A stretch of 64,000 nucleotides of DNA from an uncultured Eubacteriales bacterium (GTDB taxonomy: Bacteria; Bacillota; Clostridia; Lachnospirales; Lachnospiraceae), in NCBI GenBank assembly GCA_900549105.1, contig URND01000004.1:7645-71644 (forward strand), given 5' to 3'. Under the pieces are notes generated by a model. The model searched no databases and had not been told where the DNA came from. It worked only from the letters and a program-made list of their open reading frames with translations. How positions within the stretch are numbered: the first letter of the stretch is position 1; every line of letters starts with the position of its first letter. A program made the position numbers and the translations under genes. Shown one piece after another: positions 35,037 through 45,600 of this stretch.

Positions 35037-35693
35037 CTAGGCTTCAACTCCAATTTTTGCAAAATCACTGTTTTTGCCAACAATAACCAGAATATCTTCT
35101 TTTCCCATCGGCTTTTCCGGGTCCAGATTGACCTTCAGGTTATCTCCCCGTTTCACACCGATAATATTCAAACCATAAGAGCCCCGGACGTCCAGCTCCC
35201 GGAGGCTTTTTCCAATCCACATCTCCGGCACAGGCATCTCAACCATACTGAATTCTTTGGACAATTCCACCAAATCGACAAATTCGCCGCCCATCAGATT
35301 CCGGGCCAGCCGCGTTCCCATCTCTGCTTCCGGGAAAACAATCTTATCTGCACCGATTTTTTCGAGAATATGTTTGTGGATTTCATTTTCCGCCTTGGCG
35401 ACGATAAAACCAACGCCCTTCTCCTTTGTCAGAATCGTTGCCATGATACTTGCCTGCATATTCGTGGAAACGCCGACAATCACACAGTCCAGATTGCTGA
35501 TTCCAAGGTTTTCCAGAACATCCGGGTCAGTCACATCCGCCACCATCGCGCAGGTGACAAACTGGGCCGCTTCATCCACCCGGTCCGCATCCATATCCAC
35601 GGCAATGACCGAATTTCCGCTTTCAGCCAGCGTCATAGCCACTGCCATGCCAAATTTTCCAAGGCCCAATACGCCATACTCTTTCTTTTTCAT
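35037..35693 (-). CDS. Potassium uptake regulatory subunit, KtrA/TrkA-type RCK protein
   Basis: The 218-residue cytosolic protein has a Rossmann RCK_N domain starting KKKEYGVLGLGKFGMAVAMT (G-x-G-x-x-G nucleotide site, acidic AVDMDADRV at the end of beta2) and an RCK_C domain (residues 135-218). Single-RCK proteins of this length form the octameric ring that gates KtrB with ATP/ADP, and some bind c-di-AMP. The transport subunit is encoded 70 bases upstream. Confidence 0.9.
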   Translation of the reverse strand: MKKKEYGVLGLGKFGMAVAMTLAESGNSVIAVDMDADRVDEAAQFVTCAMVADVTDPDVLENLGISNLDCVIVGVSTNMQASIMATILTKEKGVGFIVAKAENEIHKHILEKIGADKIVFPEAEMGTRLARNLMGGEFVDLVELSKEFSMVEMPVPEMWIGKSLRELDVRGSYGLNIIGVKRGDNLKVNLDPEKPMGKEDILVIVGKNSDFAKIGVEA

Positions 35694-35763
35694 ATTTTTA
35701 ACCTTTCGCTATATTTAATAGTATACCATGATTTGCGATTTCACGAAATACCCACAAGAACAT

Positions 35764-37143
35764 CTATATAAAAATTTTACCGTCCGGCAGACGCCGATGG
35801 ATTTTTTTCTTATTTCCATTGACATTCATGATCAATGCCATTGTAATCGGGCCGAGACGGCCAAAATACATACTGGCAATGAGAACCAGTTTGCCGGCCA
35901 TCGACAATCCTTCCGTAATGCCCATCGTCAGCCCTACCGTTCCCAATGCGGAAAATGTCTCATACATAATCTGAATAAACGGAATATCCGATTCGATACA
36001 GCACATGGCAAAGGTGCTGATGACCAGGAAGGAAACCTGGAGTAAAATGACGCATATTCCTTTCATGACATTCTCCATTCTTACCCGGCGGTGTCCCAGT
36101 TCCACATCCTCCTGCCCATTCACAATGGCAAGCACCGCACAGGCCAGCAGAGTCACCGTAACCGTTTTTACGCCGCCGGCCGTACCGCCCGGGGAACCGC
36201 CCACAAACATAAGAACACAGCCAAGCAGAAGGCTTCCTGTCCGCAGGCCTCCCTGATTGATACTCGCAAATCCCGCTGTACGAAGTGTGACTGACTGGAA
36301 AATACTGGCCCATATTTTTCCGCCCAGGCTCAGACTTCCCATCGTGGCCGGATTATTATATTCGAGTATGAAAAACATCAGTCCTCCGCCGAAAATCAGG
36401 GCAGCCGTTACGCAAAGCACCAACTTGCTGTGCAGGCTCATCCGCCGCACCGACTGTCGCAGGCTCATTTTCTGATGGAGTACCCTGCGGGCTGCCGCCA
36501 GCAAATCCCACCATACAAAAAACCCCAGTCCTCCGATGATAATCAAAGCCATGGTCACCAGATTCATCAGGGGATGACTGACATAAGACATCATACTGTC
36601 CGCCCCCATCAAATCCATACCCGCATTACAAAAGGCTGAAACCGCGGTAAATACGGCAACCCAGATTCCCTTCAGCAAACCATAGCGCGGTATATAAACA
36701 AACATATACAAAACCGCCCCGATGGCTTCCACGATCAGGGTGCCGAGAAACATTTTCCGCACCATGCGCACCATGCCTGTCAGGGTATCAAAACCGTAAG
36801 CCTCCTGAATCAACATACGCTGTTTTAACTGGATGCGCTTCCCGGCAATCATCAGCAGCAGTGTGGTAAAAGAAACCACGCCCAGGCCGCCCATCTGAAT
36901 CATGATTAAAATAACCGCCTGCCCGAAAAGGCTCCAATGCTGTCCGGTTACCACCGTAACTAAGCCGGTCACGCAGGATGATGTTGTCGCCGTAAATAAA
37001 GCGTCAATATAGGGCGTCGCTCTTCCATCAGCCGAAGCAATCGGAAGCGATAATAAAACAGAGCCTATTAAAATAAGAATGACAAACCCCAGCGCGATCA
37101 TCTGGGTCGTTCTCAATTCAAAGCCCTTTTTCTTTTCTTTCAA
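35764..37143 (-). CDS. Potassium transport membrane subunit, KtrB/TrkH-type
   Basis: The 459-residue protein has about ten hydrophobic helices and the four pore loops typical of the family, for example TATSSCVTGLVTVVTGQHWS, AFCNAGMDL, TLRTAGFASINQG and ETFSALGTVGLTMGIT, each carrying a selectivity-filter glycine. It imports K+ coupled to Na+ or H+ and works with the RCK subunit at 35037. The last residues are basic (MNVNGNKKKIHRRLP). Upstream lies the pfkA hairpin. Confidence 0.92.
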   Translation of the reverse strand: MKEKKKGFELRTTQMIALGFVILILIGSVLLSLPIASADGRATPYIDALFTATTSSCVTGLVTVVTGQHWSLFGQAVILIMIQMGGLGVVSFTTLLLMIAGKRIQLKQRMLIQEAYGFDTLTGMVRMVRKMFLGTLIVEAIGAVLYMFVYIPRYGLLKGIWVAVFTAVSAFCNAGMDLMGADSMMSYVSHPLMNLVTMALIIIGGLGFFVWWDLLAAARRVLHQKMSLRQSVRRMSLHSKLVLCVTAALIFGGGLMFFILEYNNPATMGSLSLGGKIWASIFQSVTLRTAGFASINQGGLRTGSLLLGCVLMFVGGSPGGTAGGVKTVTVTLLACAVLAIVNGQEDVELGHRRVRMENVMKGICVILLQVSFLVISTFAMCCIESDIPFIQIMYETFSALGTVGLTMGITEGLSMAGKLVLIASMYFGRLGPITMALIMNVNGNKKKIHRRLPDGKIFI

Positions 37144-37168
37144 AATTAAACCTCCTGATAATCAAAGG

Positions 37169-37200
37169 ATAGCGCAATTCCGAATCGGGAACTGCGCTAT
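37169..37200 (-). terminator. Hairpin after pfkA
   Basis: ATAGCGCAGTTCC (37200-37188) pairs with GGAATTGCGCTAT (37181-37169) around a short loop, 20 bases after the pfkA stop. The run after the stem is only moderately T-rich, so it is a probable rather than certain terminator between dnaE-pfkA and the potassium operon. Confidence 0.6.
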
Positions 37201-37219
37201 ATCCACGATATCTATTCAT

Positions 37220-38194
37220 TTATCTTGCCATGACACGGGATACTTCCAACTGGAAAGGATCCAATTCTTTCTTCATGGACAGGGCTTCATCAATATCATA
37301 ATCTACAAACTCACCGTGTTTATAGGCCACGACCCGGTTTGATTTGCCGGAAATAAGGGCCTTTACCGCATAGGCTCCCATAATTGAAGCATAAACCCGG
37401 TCTTTTGCCGTCGGGCTGCCGCCCCGCTGCAAATGACCGAGAATCGTTGCACGGGTCTCAATCCCCGTTGCCGCCTCGATACGGCGGGCCATACTTGTGG
37501 AATGGCCGATTCCCTCCGCATTAATAATGATATGATGGGTCTTTCCGATTTTACGGCTCTTAATAATATGGTCTACCAAAATCTGCTCATCATAATTATA
37601 ATTTTCCGGGAGCAAAATATCCTCGGCCCCGTTGGCTATACCGCACCACAGGGCAATATATCCGGCATTTCTTCCCATAACCTCGATGATACTGCACCGT
37701 TCATGGGAAGTGGACGTATCCCGCACCTTATCGATGGCATCCATGGCCGTATTGACTGCCGTGTCAAATCCAATGGTATAATCCGTGCAGGAGATATCCA
37801 GGTCAATGGTTCCAGGCACTCCAATGGTGTTGATTCCAAAACTGGCCAGCTTCTGGGCCCCCCGGAAAGAACCGTCGCCGCCAATCACCACAATGCCGTC
37901 AATACCGTGTTTACGGCAGATTTCCGCACCCTTCATCTGCCCTTCCCTCGTCATAAATTCCTTACAGCGGGCCGTATATAAAAATGTACCGCCCTTATTC
38001 AAAATATCTGAAACACTTCCGGCATTTAAATCTATAATCTCTTCCTCCAGAAGTCCGGCATAACCCTTCTGGATACCTTTTACATTACATCCTTCTGTCA
38101 CCGCAGTACGGACAACCGCTCGTACAGCCGCATTCATTCCCGGCGCATCACCGCCGCTTGTAAGTACGCCGATCGTCTTTATCTCTTTACTCAT
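37220..38194 (-). CDS. pfkA: ATP-dependent 6-phosphofructokinase
   Basis: Glycolytic enzyme that makes fructose-1,6-bisphosphate. The start at 38194 has SD GGAGG seven bases upstream and gives 324 residues, the normal length. It shows IGVLTSGGDAPGMNAAVRAV (ATP site), IVVIGGDGSFRGAQKL with GGDGS indicating ATP rather than pyrophosphate use, PGTIDLDISCTDYTIGFDTA with the catalytic Asp, and the fructose-6-phosphate residues in EVMGRNAGYIAL. It follows dnaE by 62 bases, a linkage common in Firmicutes. Confidence 0.96.
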   Translation of the reverse strand: MSKEIKTIGVLTSGGDAPGMNAAVRAVVRTAVTEGCNVKGIQKGYAGLLEEEIIDLNAGSVSDILNKGGTFLYTARCKEFMTREGQMKGAEICRKHGIDGIVVIGGDGSFRGAQKLASFGINTIGVPGTIDLDISCTDYTIGFDTAVNTAMDAIDKVRDTSTSHERCSIIEVMGRNAGYIALWCGIANGAEDILLPENYNYDEQILVDHIIKSRKIGKTHHIIINAEGIGHSTSMARRIEAATGIETRATILGHLQRGGSPTAKDRVYASIMGAYAVKALISGKSNRVVAYKHGEFVDYDIDEALSMKKELDPFQLEVSRVMAR

Positions 38195-38256
38195 GTCATG
38201 ACCTCCATCTTTGCGAACTGACATCGATTTTATCTTGATATTTTAATACAGATTGC

Positions 38257-41200
38257 TTACCATTTCAAGACAGATTGCTGAAGTTTTACATTTTCCTCGC
38301 CGAAGGCATCGCCGAACATTCCGATGACCCTCGAGTCCCCCTTCACTGCATAGCGATTCTCCAGCCGTTTGACAGCCCTTTCTCTGGCACAGAAAATAAC
38401 AATCCGGTCATTTCCGTCCTCCCCGTCAAGCATACGGTACAATTCCTGTTCCCGCTGCATGTAAGCTTCCTTGCTGTCAAATTTAATCCATATCTCCTTT
38501 GTCACCTCATCAAAAGGAATAATATTTTCACAAATCAATTTTGCCTGCTGTTCTTCCAGCGCAGAAACCCTTCCCCGGATATAGACCTTCTGGTCCACGG
38601 AGAGATATTTCTGATAGCGCTCATAATCCCTCGGAAAAATGATAACCTCCACGGAGCCCACCAAATCTTCCATAGTAATATAGGCCATTAATTGATTGTT
38701 TTTCGTTGACTTTACTGTCTTGGAGGTAATCATTCCGCCAATGATCACTTTTTCATTATCTTTGACACGGGCTTCATTCATTCTCTCCTCAATATAAAAA
38801 TCCGATGAAACCGCCGTCACATTTTTTGTCAGAGACTGGGCATATTCCTCCAGCGGATGTCCGCTGATATAAATTCCAAGCACTTCCTTCTCAAAAGCCA
38901 GCTTCAATTCTTTATCATATTCACCCACATTCGGATAATGCACGTCAAATTCCGCTTTATCCTCCTCCGATACAAAATCAAAGAGGCTCATCTGGCCTGT
39001 CATGGACTTTTTCCGCTCCTGATTCACCTGGTCCATAACCTGAACATAAACCATCATAAGCTGCCGCCGCGTCGCATGCAGCCCGTCCATAGCGCCGGAT
39101 TTGATAAAGCTCTCTACTGTCCGCTTATTTACTTCTTTGCCCGACAGCCGCTCGATAAAATCCTTCAGGCTTACAAAAGGCCCACGCGCCTGCCGCTCTG
39201 CAACAATATTGTCAATGACTGAACGGCCCACGCTTTTAATGGCCGACAGGGCATATCGGATATTTCCTCCGGAAACGGAGAAATCTCTCTCGCCTTCATT
39301 GATATCCGGCGGCAGAATCTGGATTCCCATCTTCCGACATTCCATAATATATTCAGCCACCTTTATCGGGAAATCAATGACAGATGTCAGCAGCGCCGCC
39401 ATAAATTCCACCGGATAATAGTATTTTAACCAGGCCGTCTGATAAGATACCATCGTATAGGCGGCGGCATGGGACTTATTAAAGGCATATTTGGCAAAAT
39501 CCGTCATATCATCAAAAATCTTATTTGCCACCCGCTCGTCAATTCCCCGGGCGATACAGCCCGGCACATTCGACGTTTCATTGCCATAGACAAAGTATTC
39601 CCTCTCCTTTGCCATAACATCCGCTTTTTTCTTGGACATGGCACGGCGCACCAGATCGCTCCGCCCCAGATCGTAACCGGCCAGCTTCATTACAATCTGC
39701 ATGACCTGTTCCTGATAAACGATGCAGCCGTAGGTCGGCATCAAAATTTCTTCCAGTTCCGGACAATCATACACAATCGAATCCTGATTTTTCTTTCCCT
39801 TAATATATTTTGGAATAAAATCCATCGGCCCCGGCCGGTAAAGGGAAATTCCCGCGATAATATCCTCCAGGCTGGACGGTTTCAGCTCCTTCATGAAATT
39901 TTTCATTCCGGCGCTTTCCAACTGGAACACGCCCTCCGTTTTACCGGCGGAAAGCATTTCATAAACTCCGGCGTCATCATAATCAATCCTTTGCATATCC
40001 AGCGGTTCTTCCCGGTGATGATTAATCAGATTTACCGCATTTTGAATGACTGTCAGCGTCCTCAGACCCAAAAAGTCCATTTTTAAAAGACCGAGTTCCT
40101 CCAGAGTTGTCGCCGTAAACTGGGTAGTCACACAATCATCCACTCCCCGGCAGAGAGGTACAAATTCGTCCACCGCCTTCGGGCTGATAACAACCCCGGC
40201 CGCATGGGTGGATGTATGTCTCGGAAGTCCCTCCAAACGTTTTGACATATCAATCAGCTCATGAATGACCTCATCCGAATCATAGATTTTTTTCAGCTCA
40301 GGATTTCTTTTCAGCGCCAGTTCAATAGTCATATCCTTCTCTATCGGAATCATTTTCGCTACAGAATCCACCTGGGCATAAGGCAGATTCAGCACCCGGC
40401 CCACATCCCGGATGACACCCCGGGCGGCCATCGTACCAAAGGTTACAATCTGCACAACCCGTTCACTGCCGTATTTTTGAACCACATAATCAATAACTTC
40501 CTGCCGCCGTTCAAAACAGAAATCCACGTCGATATCCGGCATGGTGACTCGATTTGGATTCAAAAACCGCTCAAACAGCAGGCTGTACTTAATCGGGTCC
40601 AAATCCGTAATTTCAAGGCAGTAGGACACAAGGCTTCCCGCCGCAGAACCTCGCCCCGGCCCCACAGCAATACCCTGGCTTTTGGCATAATGGATAAAAT
40701 CCCACACAATCAGGAAATAATCCACAAAGCCCATATTTTTAATCGTGGAAAGCTCATATTCCAGCCGCTCTTTCAATGTATCATCCGGGTGGTCATACCG
40801 TCTTGCAAGACCATCCCATGTCAATTTATTTAAATAACTCCAGGAGTCATAACCCTCCGGCACTGAAAACCGAGGCAGCTTGTACTTCCCGAATTCGATA
40901 TCCACCTGGCAGCGCTCCGCGATTTTATGGGTATTATCGCAGGCCGCCTTCGCATAAGGAAACAGTTTCCGCATTTCCTCCTCGGACTTAATATAATACT
41001 GGCCGCCCTCGTAGCGCATACGGTTTTCATCCGTCACCTTCTTGCCCGTCTGAATACAGAGCAGGATATCATGGGGTTTTTCATCTTCCGCATAGGTATA
41101 ATGAATATCATTGGTCGCCGCCAGTTCAATTCCCGTCTCCTGGCTCATCCGCAATAAACTCTGATTGACGGTTCTCTGAGCCGGAATCCCATGGTCCTGG

Positions 41201-41721
41201 AGTTCCAAAAAGAAATTCCCCTTGCCGAAAACTTCCTGAAGTTCGAGGGCCTTTATCTTGGCATCCTCATAGAGCCCTTTCTGGATATATTCGGGCACAA
41301 TGCCGGCCAGACAGGCGCTGAGAGCAATAATTCCCTCATGGTACTCCCGAAGAACTTCCATATCCACCCTCGGTTTATAGTAAAAGCCTTCGGTAAAGCC
41401 TCTCGAAACAAGCTTCATCAAATTGTGATATCCCGTATTATTTTCCGCCAGAAGCACCAGATGGTTGTATTTATTATCCTGCTGCCCCGCCTTGTCAAAT
41501 CGGGATTTTGGCGCAACATAGACCTCGCAGCCAATGATCGGCCGAATCCCCGCCGCCTTCGCTGCCCTGTAAAATTCAATTACACCGTACATAACACCGT
41601 GGTCAGTTATCGCCACGCTGTCCATGCCCAGTTCCTTCGTCCGCGCAACCAGCTCCTTCACCTTATTGGAGCCGTCCAGCAGACTGTATTCCGTATGCAC
41701 ATGCAAATGGGTAAATGCCAT
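38257..41721 (-). CDS. dnaE: DNA polymerase III alpha subunit DnaE
   Basis: The 1154-residue polymerase starts with the PHP domain (MAFTHLHVHTEYSLLDGSNK; AITDHGVMYG). The catalytic palm contains YFLIVWDFIHYAKSQGIAVG, PGRGSAAGSLVSYCL and PDIDVDFCFERR with the acidic triad. A helix-hairpin-helix follows GLLKMDFLGLRTL, and the C-terminus has an OB-fold (ESTKNNQLMAYITMEDLVGS region). Length and architecture fit DnaE1-type enzymes; Firmicutes also use PolC. The gene is divergent from the acetyltransferase at 41900. Confidence 0.97.
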   Translation of the reverse strand: MAFTHLHVHTEYSLLDGSNKVKELVARTKELGMDSVAITDHGVMYGVIEFYRAAKAAGIRPIIGCEVYVAPKSRFDKAGQQDNKYNHLVLLAENNTGYHNLMKLVSRGFTEGFYYKPRVDMEVLREYHEGIIALSACLAGIVPEYIQKGLYEDAKIKALELQEVFGKGNFFLELQDHGIPAQRTVNQSLLRMSQETGIELAATNDIHYTYAEDEKPHDILLCIQTGKKVTDENRMRYEGGQYYIKSEEEMRKLFPYAKAACDNTHKIAERCQVDIEFGKYKLPRFSVPEGYDSWSYLNKLTWDGLARRYDHPDDTLKERLEYELSTIKNMGFVDYFLIVWDFIHYAKSQGIAVGPGRGSAAGSLVSYCLEITDLDPIKYSLLFERFLNPNRVTMPDIDVDFCFERRQEVIDYVVQKYGSERVVQIVTFGTMAARGVIRDVGRVLNLPYAQVDSVAKMIPIEKDMTIELALKRNPELKKIYDSDEVIHELIDMSKRLEGLPRHTSTHAAGVVISPKAVDEFVPLCRGVDDCVTTQFTATTLEELGLLKMDFLGLRTLTVIQNAVNLINHHREEPLDMQRIDYDDAGVYEMLSAGKTEGVFQLESAGMKNFMKELKPSSLEDIIAGISLYRPGPMDFIPKYIKGKKNQDSIVYDCPELEEILMPTYGCIVYQEQVMQIVMKLAGYDLGRSDLVRRAMSKKKADVMAKEREYFVYGNETSNVPGCIARGIDERVANKIFDDMTDFAKYAFNKSHAAAYTMVSYQTAWLKYYYPVEFMAALLTSVIDFPIKVAEYIMECRKMGIQILPPDINEGERDFSVSGGNIRYALSAIKSVGRSVIDNIVAERQARGPFVSLKDFIERLSGKEVNKRTVESFIKSGAMDGLHATRRQLMMVYVQVMDQVNQERKKSMTGQMSLFDFVSEEDKAEFDVHYPNVGEYDKELKLAFEKEVLGIYISGHPLEEYAQSLTKNVTAVSSDFYIEERMNEARVKDNEKVIIGGMITSKTVKSTKNNQLMAYITMEDLVGSVEVIIFPRDYERYQKYLSVDQKVYIRGRVSALEEQQAKLICENIIPFDEVTKEIWIKFDSKEAYMQREQELYRMLDGEDGNDRIVIFCARERAVKRLENRYAVKGDSRVIGMFGDAFGEENVKLQQSVLKW

Positions 41722-41786
41722 TTAAAATCACCTTTATCATCTATCTGTTATTTATTATCTCACAACTGTTCACAGTATATCATAAA

Positions 41787-41811
41787 ACAGGGAGATTTGG
41801 AAACTCCCTGT
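41787..41811. other. Hairpin between divergent dnaE and acetyltransferase genes
   Basis: ACAGGGAG and CTCCCTGT form a perfect 8-bp stem with a 9-base loop. On the minus strand it is followed by TTTT, 66 bases before the dnaE start, so it could be an attenuator-like leader structure, or a terminator for antisense reading from 42632. On the plus strand it lies just upstream of the acetyltransferase promoter. Confidence 0.45.
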
Positions 41812-41823
41812 CAAATAAATCTC

Positions 41824-41852
41824 TTGTTATTTTTCTCTGAATTCTCTATAAT
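41824..41852 (+). promoter_or_regulatory. Promoter of the acetyltransferase gene
   Basis: TTGTTA (41824-41829) and a perfect TATAAT (41847-41852) are separated by 17 bases, about 48 bases before the ATG at 41900. This is a good sigma-A promoter on the plus strand. Confidence 0.75.
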
Positions 41853-41899
41853 ACTTCTAAGACATTTGATAAACAACAAACAACCGGGGAGGGAATTTT

Positions 41900-42550
41900 A
41901 TGGCTTTTCATTTAATCGATATGGAAACATGGGAACGCCGGGAACATTACAAATATTATCAGACAATGGTTCATTCCAGCTATACATTAAACGCAAATAT
42001 CCGAATAACAAACCTTTTAAAAGAAATAAAACGCCGGGGGCTCCGCTTCTATCCGGCCTACCTCTATATGGTGTCTACCGCCGTCAATCAAATTAAAGAA
42101 ATGCGCATGGACCATGACAGTGAGCAACGCTTGGGGTACTGGGATGAATGTCATCCCTCTTACACCATATTTCATAAAGACGACCACACATTTTCCGATA
42201 TATGGTCCGAATACAACCAGGACTTCTCCGTCTTTTATAAAAACTGTATTCAGGATATGGAAACATGGAAGGACGTCAAGGGCGTGAAAACAAAACCGGG
42301 AAAACCAAATAATTTCACGCCGATTTCCTGCGTTCCATGGCTTTCCTACACCTCGCAGAGCTATGATACGCCGATGAAATCGCCAATGCTTTTCCCGGTT
42401 ATCCTGTGCGGAAAATACTTTGAGCAGAACGGAGAAATTCTTCTGCCTTTCTCGGCCTATGTCCAGCACACGGTATCCGACGGATATCACACCTCGCTTC
42501 TGATCAACACAGTTCAGGAAATTGCTGATAATTACAAATCCTGGATGTAA
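41900..42550 (+). CDS. Chloramphenicol acetyltransferase-like protein (CatA fold)
   Basis: The 216-residue protein starts behind GGGGAGGG and follows the type A CAT pattern: HLIDMETWERREHYKYYQTM, FYPAYLYMVSTAVNQIKEMR, the central SCVPWLSYTSQSYD, and the catalytic region LPFSAYVQHTVSDGYHTSLL. The active-site His and the structural Asp-Gly are kept, but the first His of the usual H-H-x-x-x-D-G is Gln. CatA enzymes inactivate chloramphenicol with acetyl-CoA; chromosomal relatives in Clostridia often have unknown substrates, so resistance cannot be claimed. It is the only plus-strand gene, is flanked by its own promoter and terminator, and forms a self-contained cassette. Confidence 0.8.
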   Translation: MAFHLIDMETWERREHYKYYQTMVHSSYTLNANIRITNLLKEIKRRGLRFYPAYLYMVSTAVNQIKEMRMDHDSEQRLGYWDECHPSYTIFHKDDHTFSDIWSEYNQDFSVFYKNCIQDMETWKDVKGVKTKPGKPNNFTPISCVPWLSYTSQSYDTPMKSPMLFPVILCGKYFEQNGEILLPFSAYVQHTVSDGYHTSLLINTVQEIADNYKSWM

Positions 42551-42556
42551 CATATA

Positions 42557-42607
42557 GCAAAAACTTCCCATATAAATCTTGAAACGATTTTTATGGAAAG
42601 TTTTTGC
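42557..42607. terminator. Bidirectional terminator (hairpin family copy 1)
   Basis: Arms GCAAAAACTT (42557-42566) and AAGTTTTTGC (42598-42607) pair perfectly and enclose a further imperfect stem with a central TTGAAAC loop. T-rich tracts follow on both strands, so it can end the acetyltransferase transcript from the left and the activase transcript from the right. A related copy lies at 54020. Confidence 0.8.
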
Positions 42608-42631
42608 TTATTTTTACAAAAGTTCTGTTTT

Positions 42632-45600
42632 TTAGCAATAGTAGAGGAAGGAGCGCAGACGGGACTCGCTGCTCTCATCCCAGTCTCCGTCCAATGAAAT
42701 TGAAAAGAGCGGCGCGCTGCACCGGCTGTTTAGACTGCTCAGCTCCAGAACTGTCGCCGTATTTTCATATCGGGGCGACAAAAGCAGAACCGCATCGGCC
42801 ATTTCTCCCATAGATATCGCCTTTGCAAAACGGTATCGGCCATGGTTTCCCGCATAAGCCGGGAGAAAACGGTCTGCGATTTCCCGAAGGGCCGCCAGAG
42901 ACGGCGCAAACGGGCTGGCTGCTCCCATATAGCCGGAAACATCCAAAAGCTCCGCTTCCCATTTTTTCAGCTTATCCGCAGAGATTGTCCCGTTGTCCAT
43001 CCATAAAAACAGCAGCATTTCCGACAGGGGCATAGGCGTCACCCGGTTGTCCTCCTGCTCCAACCGTTTCAGGATGCCCTCATTCAGGGAAGTCACGCAA
43101 AGCGGGTCGCCTACCGCAGCCAGAATACGTTTTTTCTGCCGTCCCAAAGCTCCTGCCCTTTTTGCCATTTCGATAAGTTCTTCATACTCATAAAGCGCCG
43201 ACAGTTTTTCCCTATCTTCCTCAGGGAGAGCCGCGGCAATATCTCCGGCCAGAACCGCATGGAATAATCCGGAAACATCCGTGGCCGAATTCGGAATTTC
43301 TTCCAGCATTGGCGCAATAATATCTACATTCCGATATCCACGCCGGTCAAGCACCGTGCGCACGGCTCTTGCATACTGGCCGTCGGCATCCGCTCCATAA
43401 TTAAACGGGATAAGGAACTGGAGTTTTTCTTCTGGCTGTGTCTCCAGGGCACGCAGGCAGCTTCCCACAAGCATCGGAAAAGGTAAATATTCTTTGGATG
43501 TGGTTTCCGCCCGGCCCAGACGGAGGCTTTCGCCGTCAAAGGGCGGCATCTGCCCGGTCTCGATGCCCCTCCGCTCAAAATAATATTTCAGATATCCGGT
43601 GGCAGGCCCCAAATCCGGCAGTAACAGTATCCGCTCCTTCACCGGCGCAGCCTTTAAATTTGCCTTTCGGAAACAAACCTGTTTTATATCAAAATTCTCC
43701 GGCATTTTCACCGGAGGCCGATGGGAAATGCTGTTCAGGAAGGCCTCAATCCGGGTAATAATTCCCACCTTAGAATAATGCTCATCGACCTCAATATGGA
43801 GATAAGGCTTGTCGCCCATTTCTTCTTTAAACATATGGGCCACCAGCGTATCCGGCCCGCAGCCGTGATTTGTCAGATAGACGGCATAGAGCTGAGGATG
43901 GTTGGCAATGAGCTTTGCTCCGGAGAGAAGATGGTCGCCAAAAGGCCAGTACATATGAGGATAATCACTGCTCAAATCCAGCGACATTCCCGGCAGATGG
44001 GCCAGCGTAATAACTTTATAACCCTGCCGCAGAAGCAGTTCCGGAATACCCATATTCAGCACCGGGTCCGCCAGGCCATAATTTCTTGTGATAAGAACAA
44101 GCACCTTGTCCTGCGGCTTTAAAGATGCCAGAAGTTTCCTTCCGAGTTCTTCTGTATCCTCCATATTTTTCTGCACTGCCACCGCGCCCTTCACGAGTCC
44201 CGGAAGACAGCGGGCTTTTCCAAATCCCAGTTCCTTTCCGGCACCCAGCATGGCCTCCGCCATACTTTTTTTGCCCAAATCCAAATCCAGGATCGGCGAC
44301 AGAAGCCGAATCCCCTGTTTATCCAATTCCAGCGTTTCATAAACCAATCGAGGCGCCCGCTGCATGTAGGGACAGGCATAGTTATGAACCGCATGAGAAT
44401 GGGGATGATGAATTGTACGAATCAACGGCATAAAAATATAATCTACCTTTTCCGCCGCCAGCTGGGCCATATGACCGTAGAGCAGCTTCACCGGATAACA
44501 GGTTTCACTCCGGGCATACTGCTGGGATAAACGGATAGTTTCCTCATTCGACGGCCTGGATAAAATCACATTATAACCGAGATTCCGGAAAAAGGCCTGA
44601 ATCATCGGGAAAAATTTAAAAACAATGAGAGACAGAGGCACACCAATGGTTTTCTTGCCCGGCTCGCGGACACCGCTGTAATCCGAGGTGATCATCTGAC
44701 CGGCTTTCTTATAAAACGCCCTGTTTTTGCGAATCTCCCCATCAGGAACCGTCTCCGTCCGCTCATCCGCAGGAAAATCAAATCCCAAAAAGCTGCTTTC
44801 CCTTTCTCCCACCGCCTCTTTGGCCAGCAAGGCCGCGCCGCAGGCGCCGCTGATGGCAAAGACCGGCGATACGCTGATTCTTTCCCCATAAGCGCTTTGA
44901 AAAGCTGCCACGATACCCGGATTATAGGCAACGCCTCCCTGCAGGACAATCTTCCTGCCCACCGGTTTATTGGCCACCACCTTGTACAGATAGTTTTTCA
45001 CAATAGCATGGCAGAGTCCGGCCGAAATGTCCTCAATTGACGCACCGGCTGCCTCCGCCTGAACAATCGCCGTTTCTATAAAAACCGTACAGCGTTCGGA
45101 GAGTTCGCAGGGCGCCTTTCCCTGCAGGGCAAGTTCGCCGAATTCGGAGATCGGTATTCCCATACGGGCCGCCTGTTCCTCAACAAAAGAGCCCGTCCCT
45201 GCGGCGCAGATTTTGTTCATCTGAAAATCCACAACCTGCCCGTTTTTTAAAGAGATATATTTGGAATCCTGGCCTCCGATTTCAAACACCGTATCCACAT
45301 CCGGCGCCCAGAAAGAAGCCGCCCTGGCCTGAGCCGTAATTTCATCCCGGACGGCGTCGGCTCCCATCATTCGCCCGATACGCTCCCGGCCCGAACCGGT
45401 AACGCCGACCCCCAGGATATGCACCGCGCCAAACCGTTCCTCAATATTCTTTAGTCCCTGCCTCACAACGCCCTCCGGATTACCCGCAGTCCGCAGATAC
45501 TGAAAATCCAGCAGACTTCCATCCTCTTCCATCAGCACCAAATCGGTGCTCGTGGAGCCGATATCAATTCCCAGATAACAGCCCTCTGCCGGTATTTTTC

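Noticed and set aside
41900..42550. Calling chloramphenicol resistance
   Set aside because: The fold and catalytic His fit, but chromosomal CAT-like proteins often have other substrates and the signature is altered.
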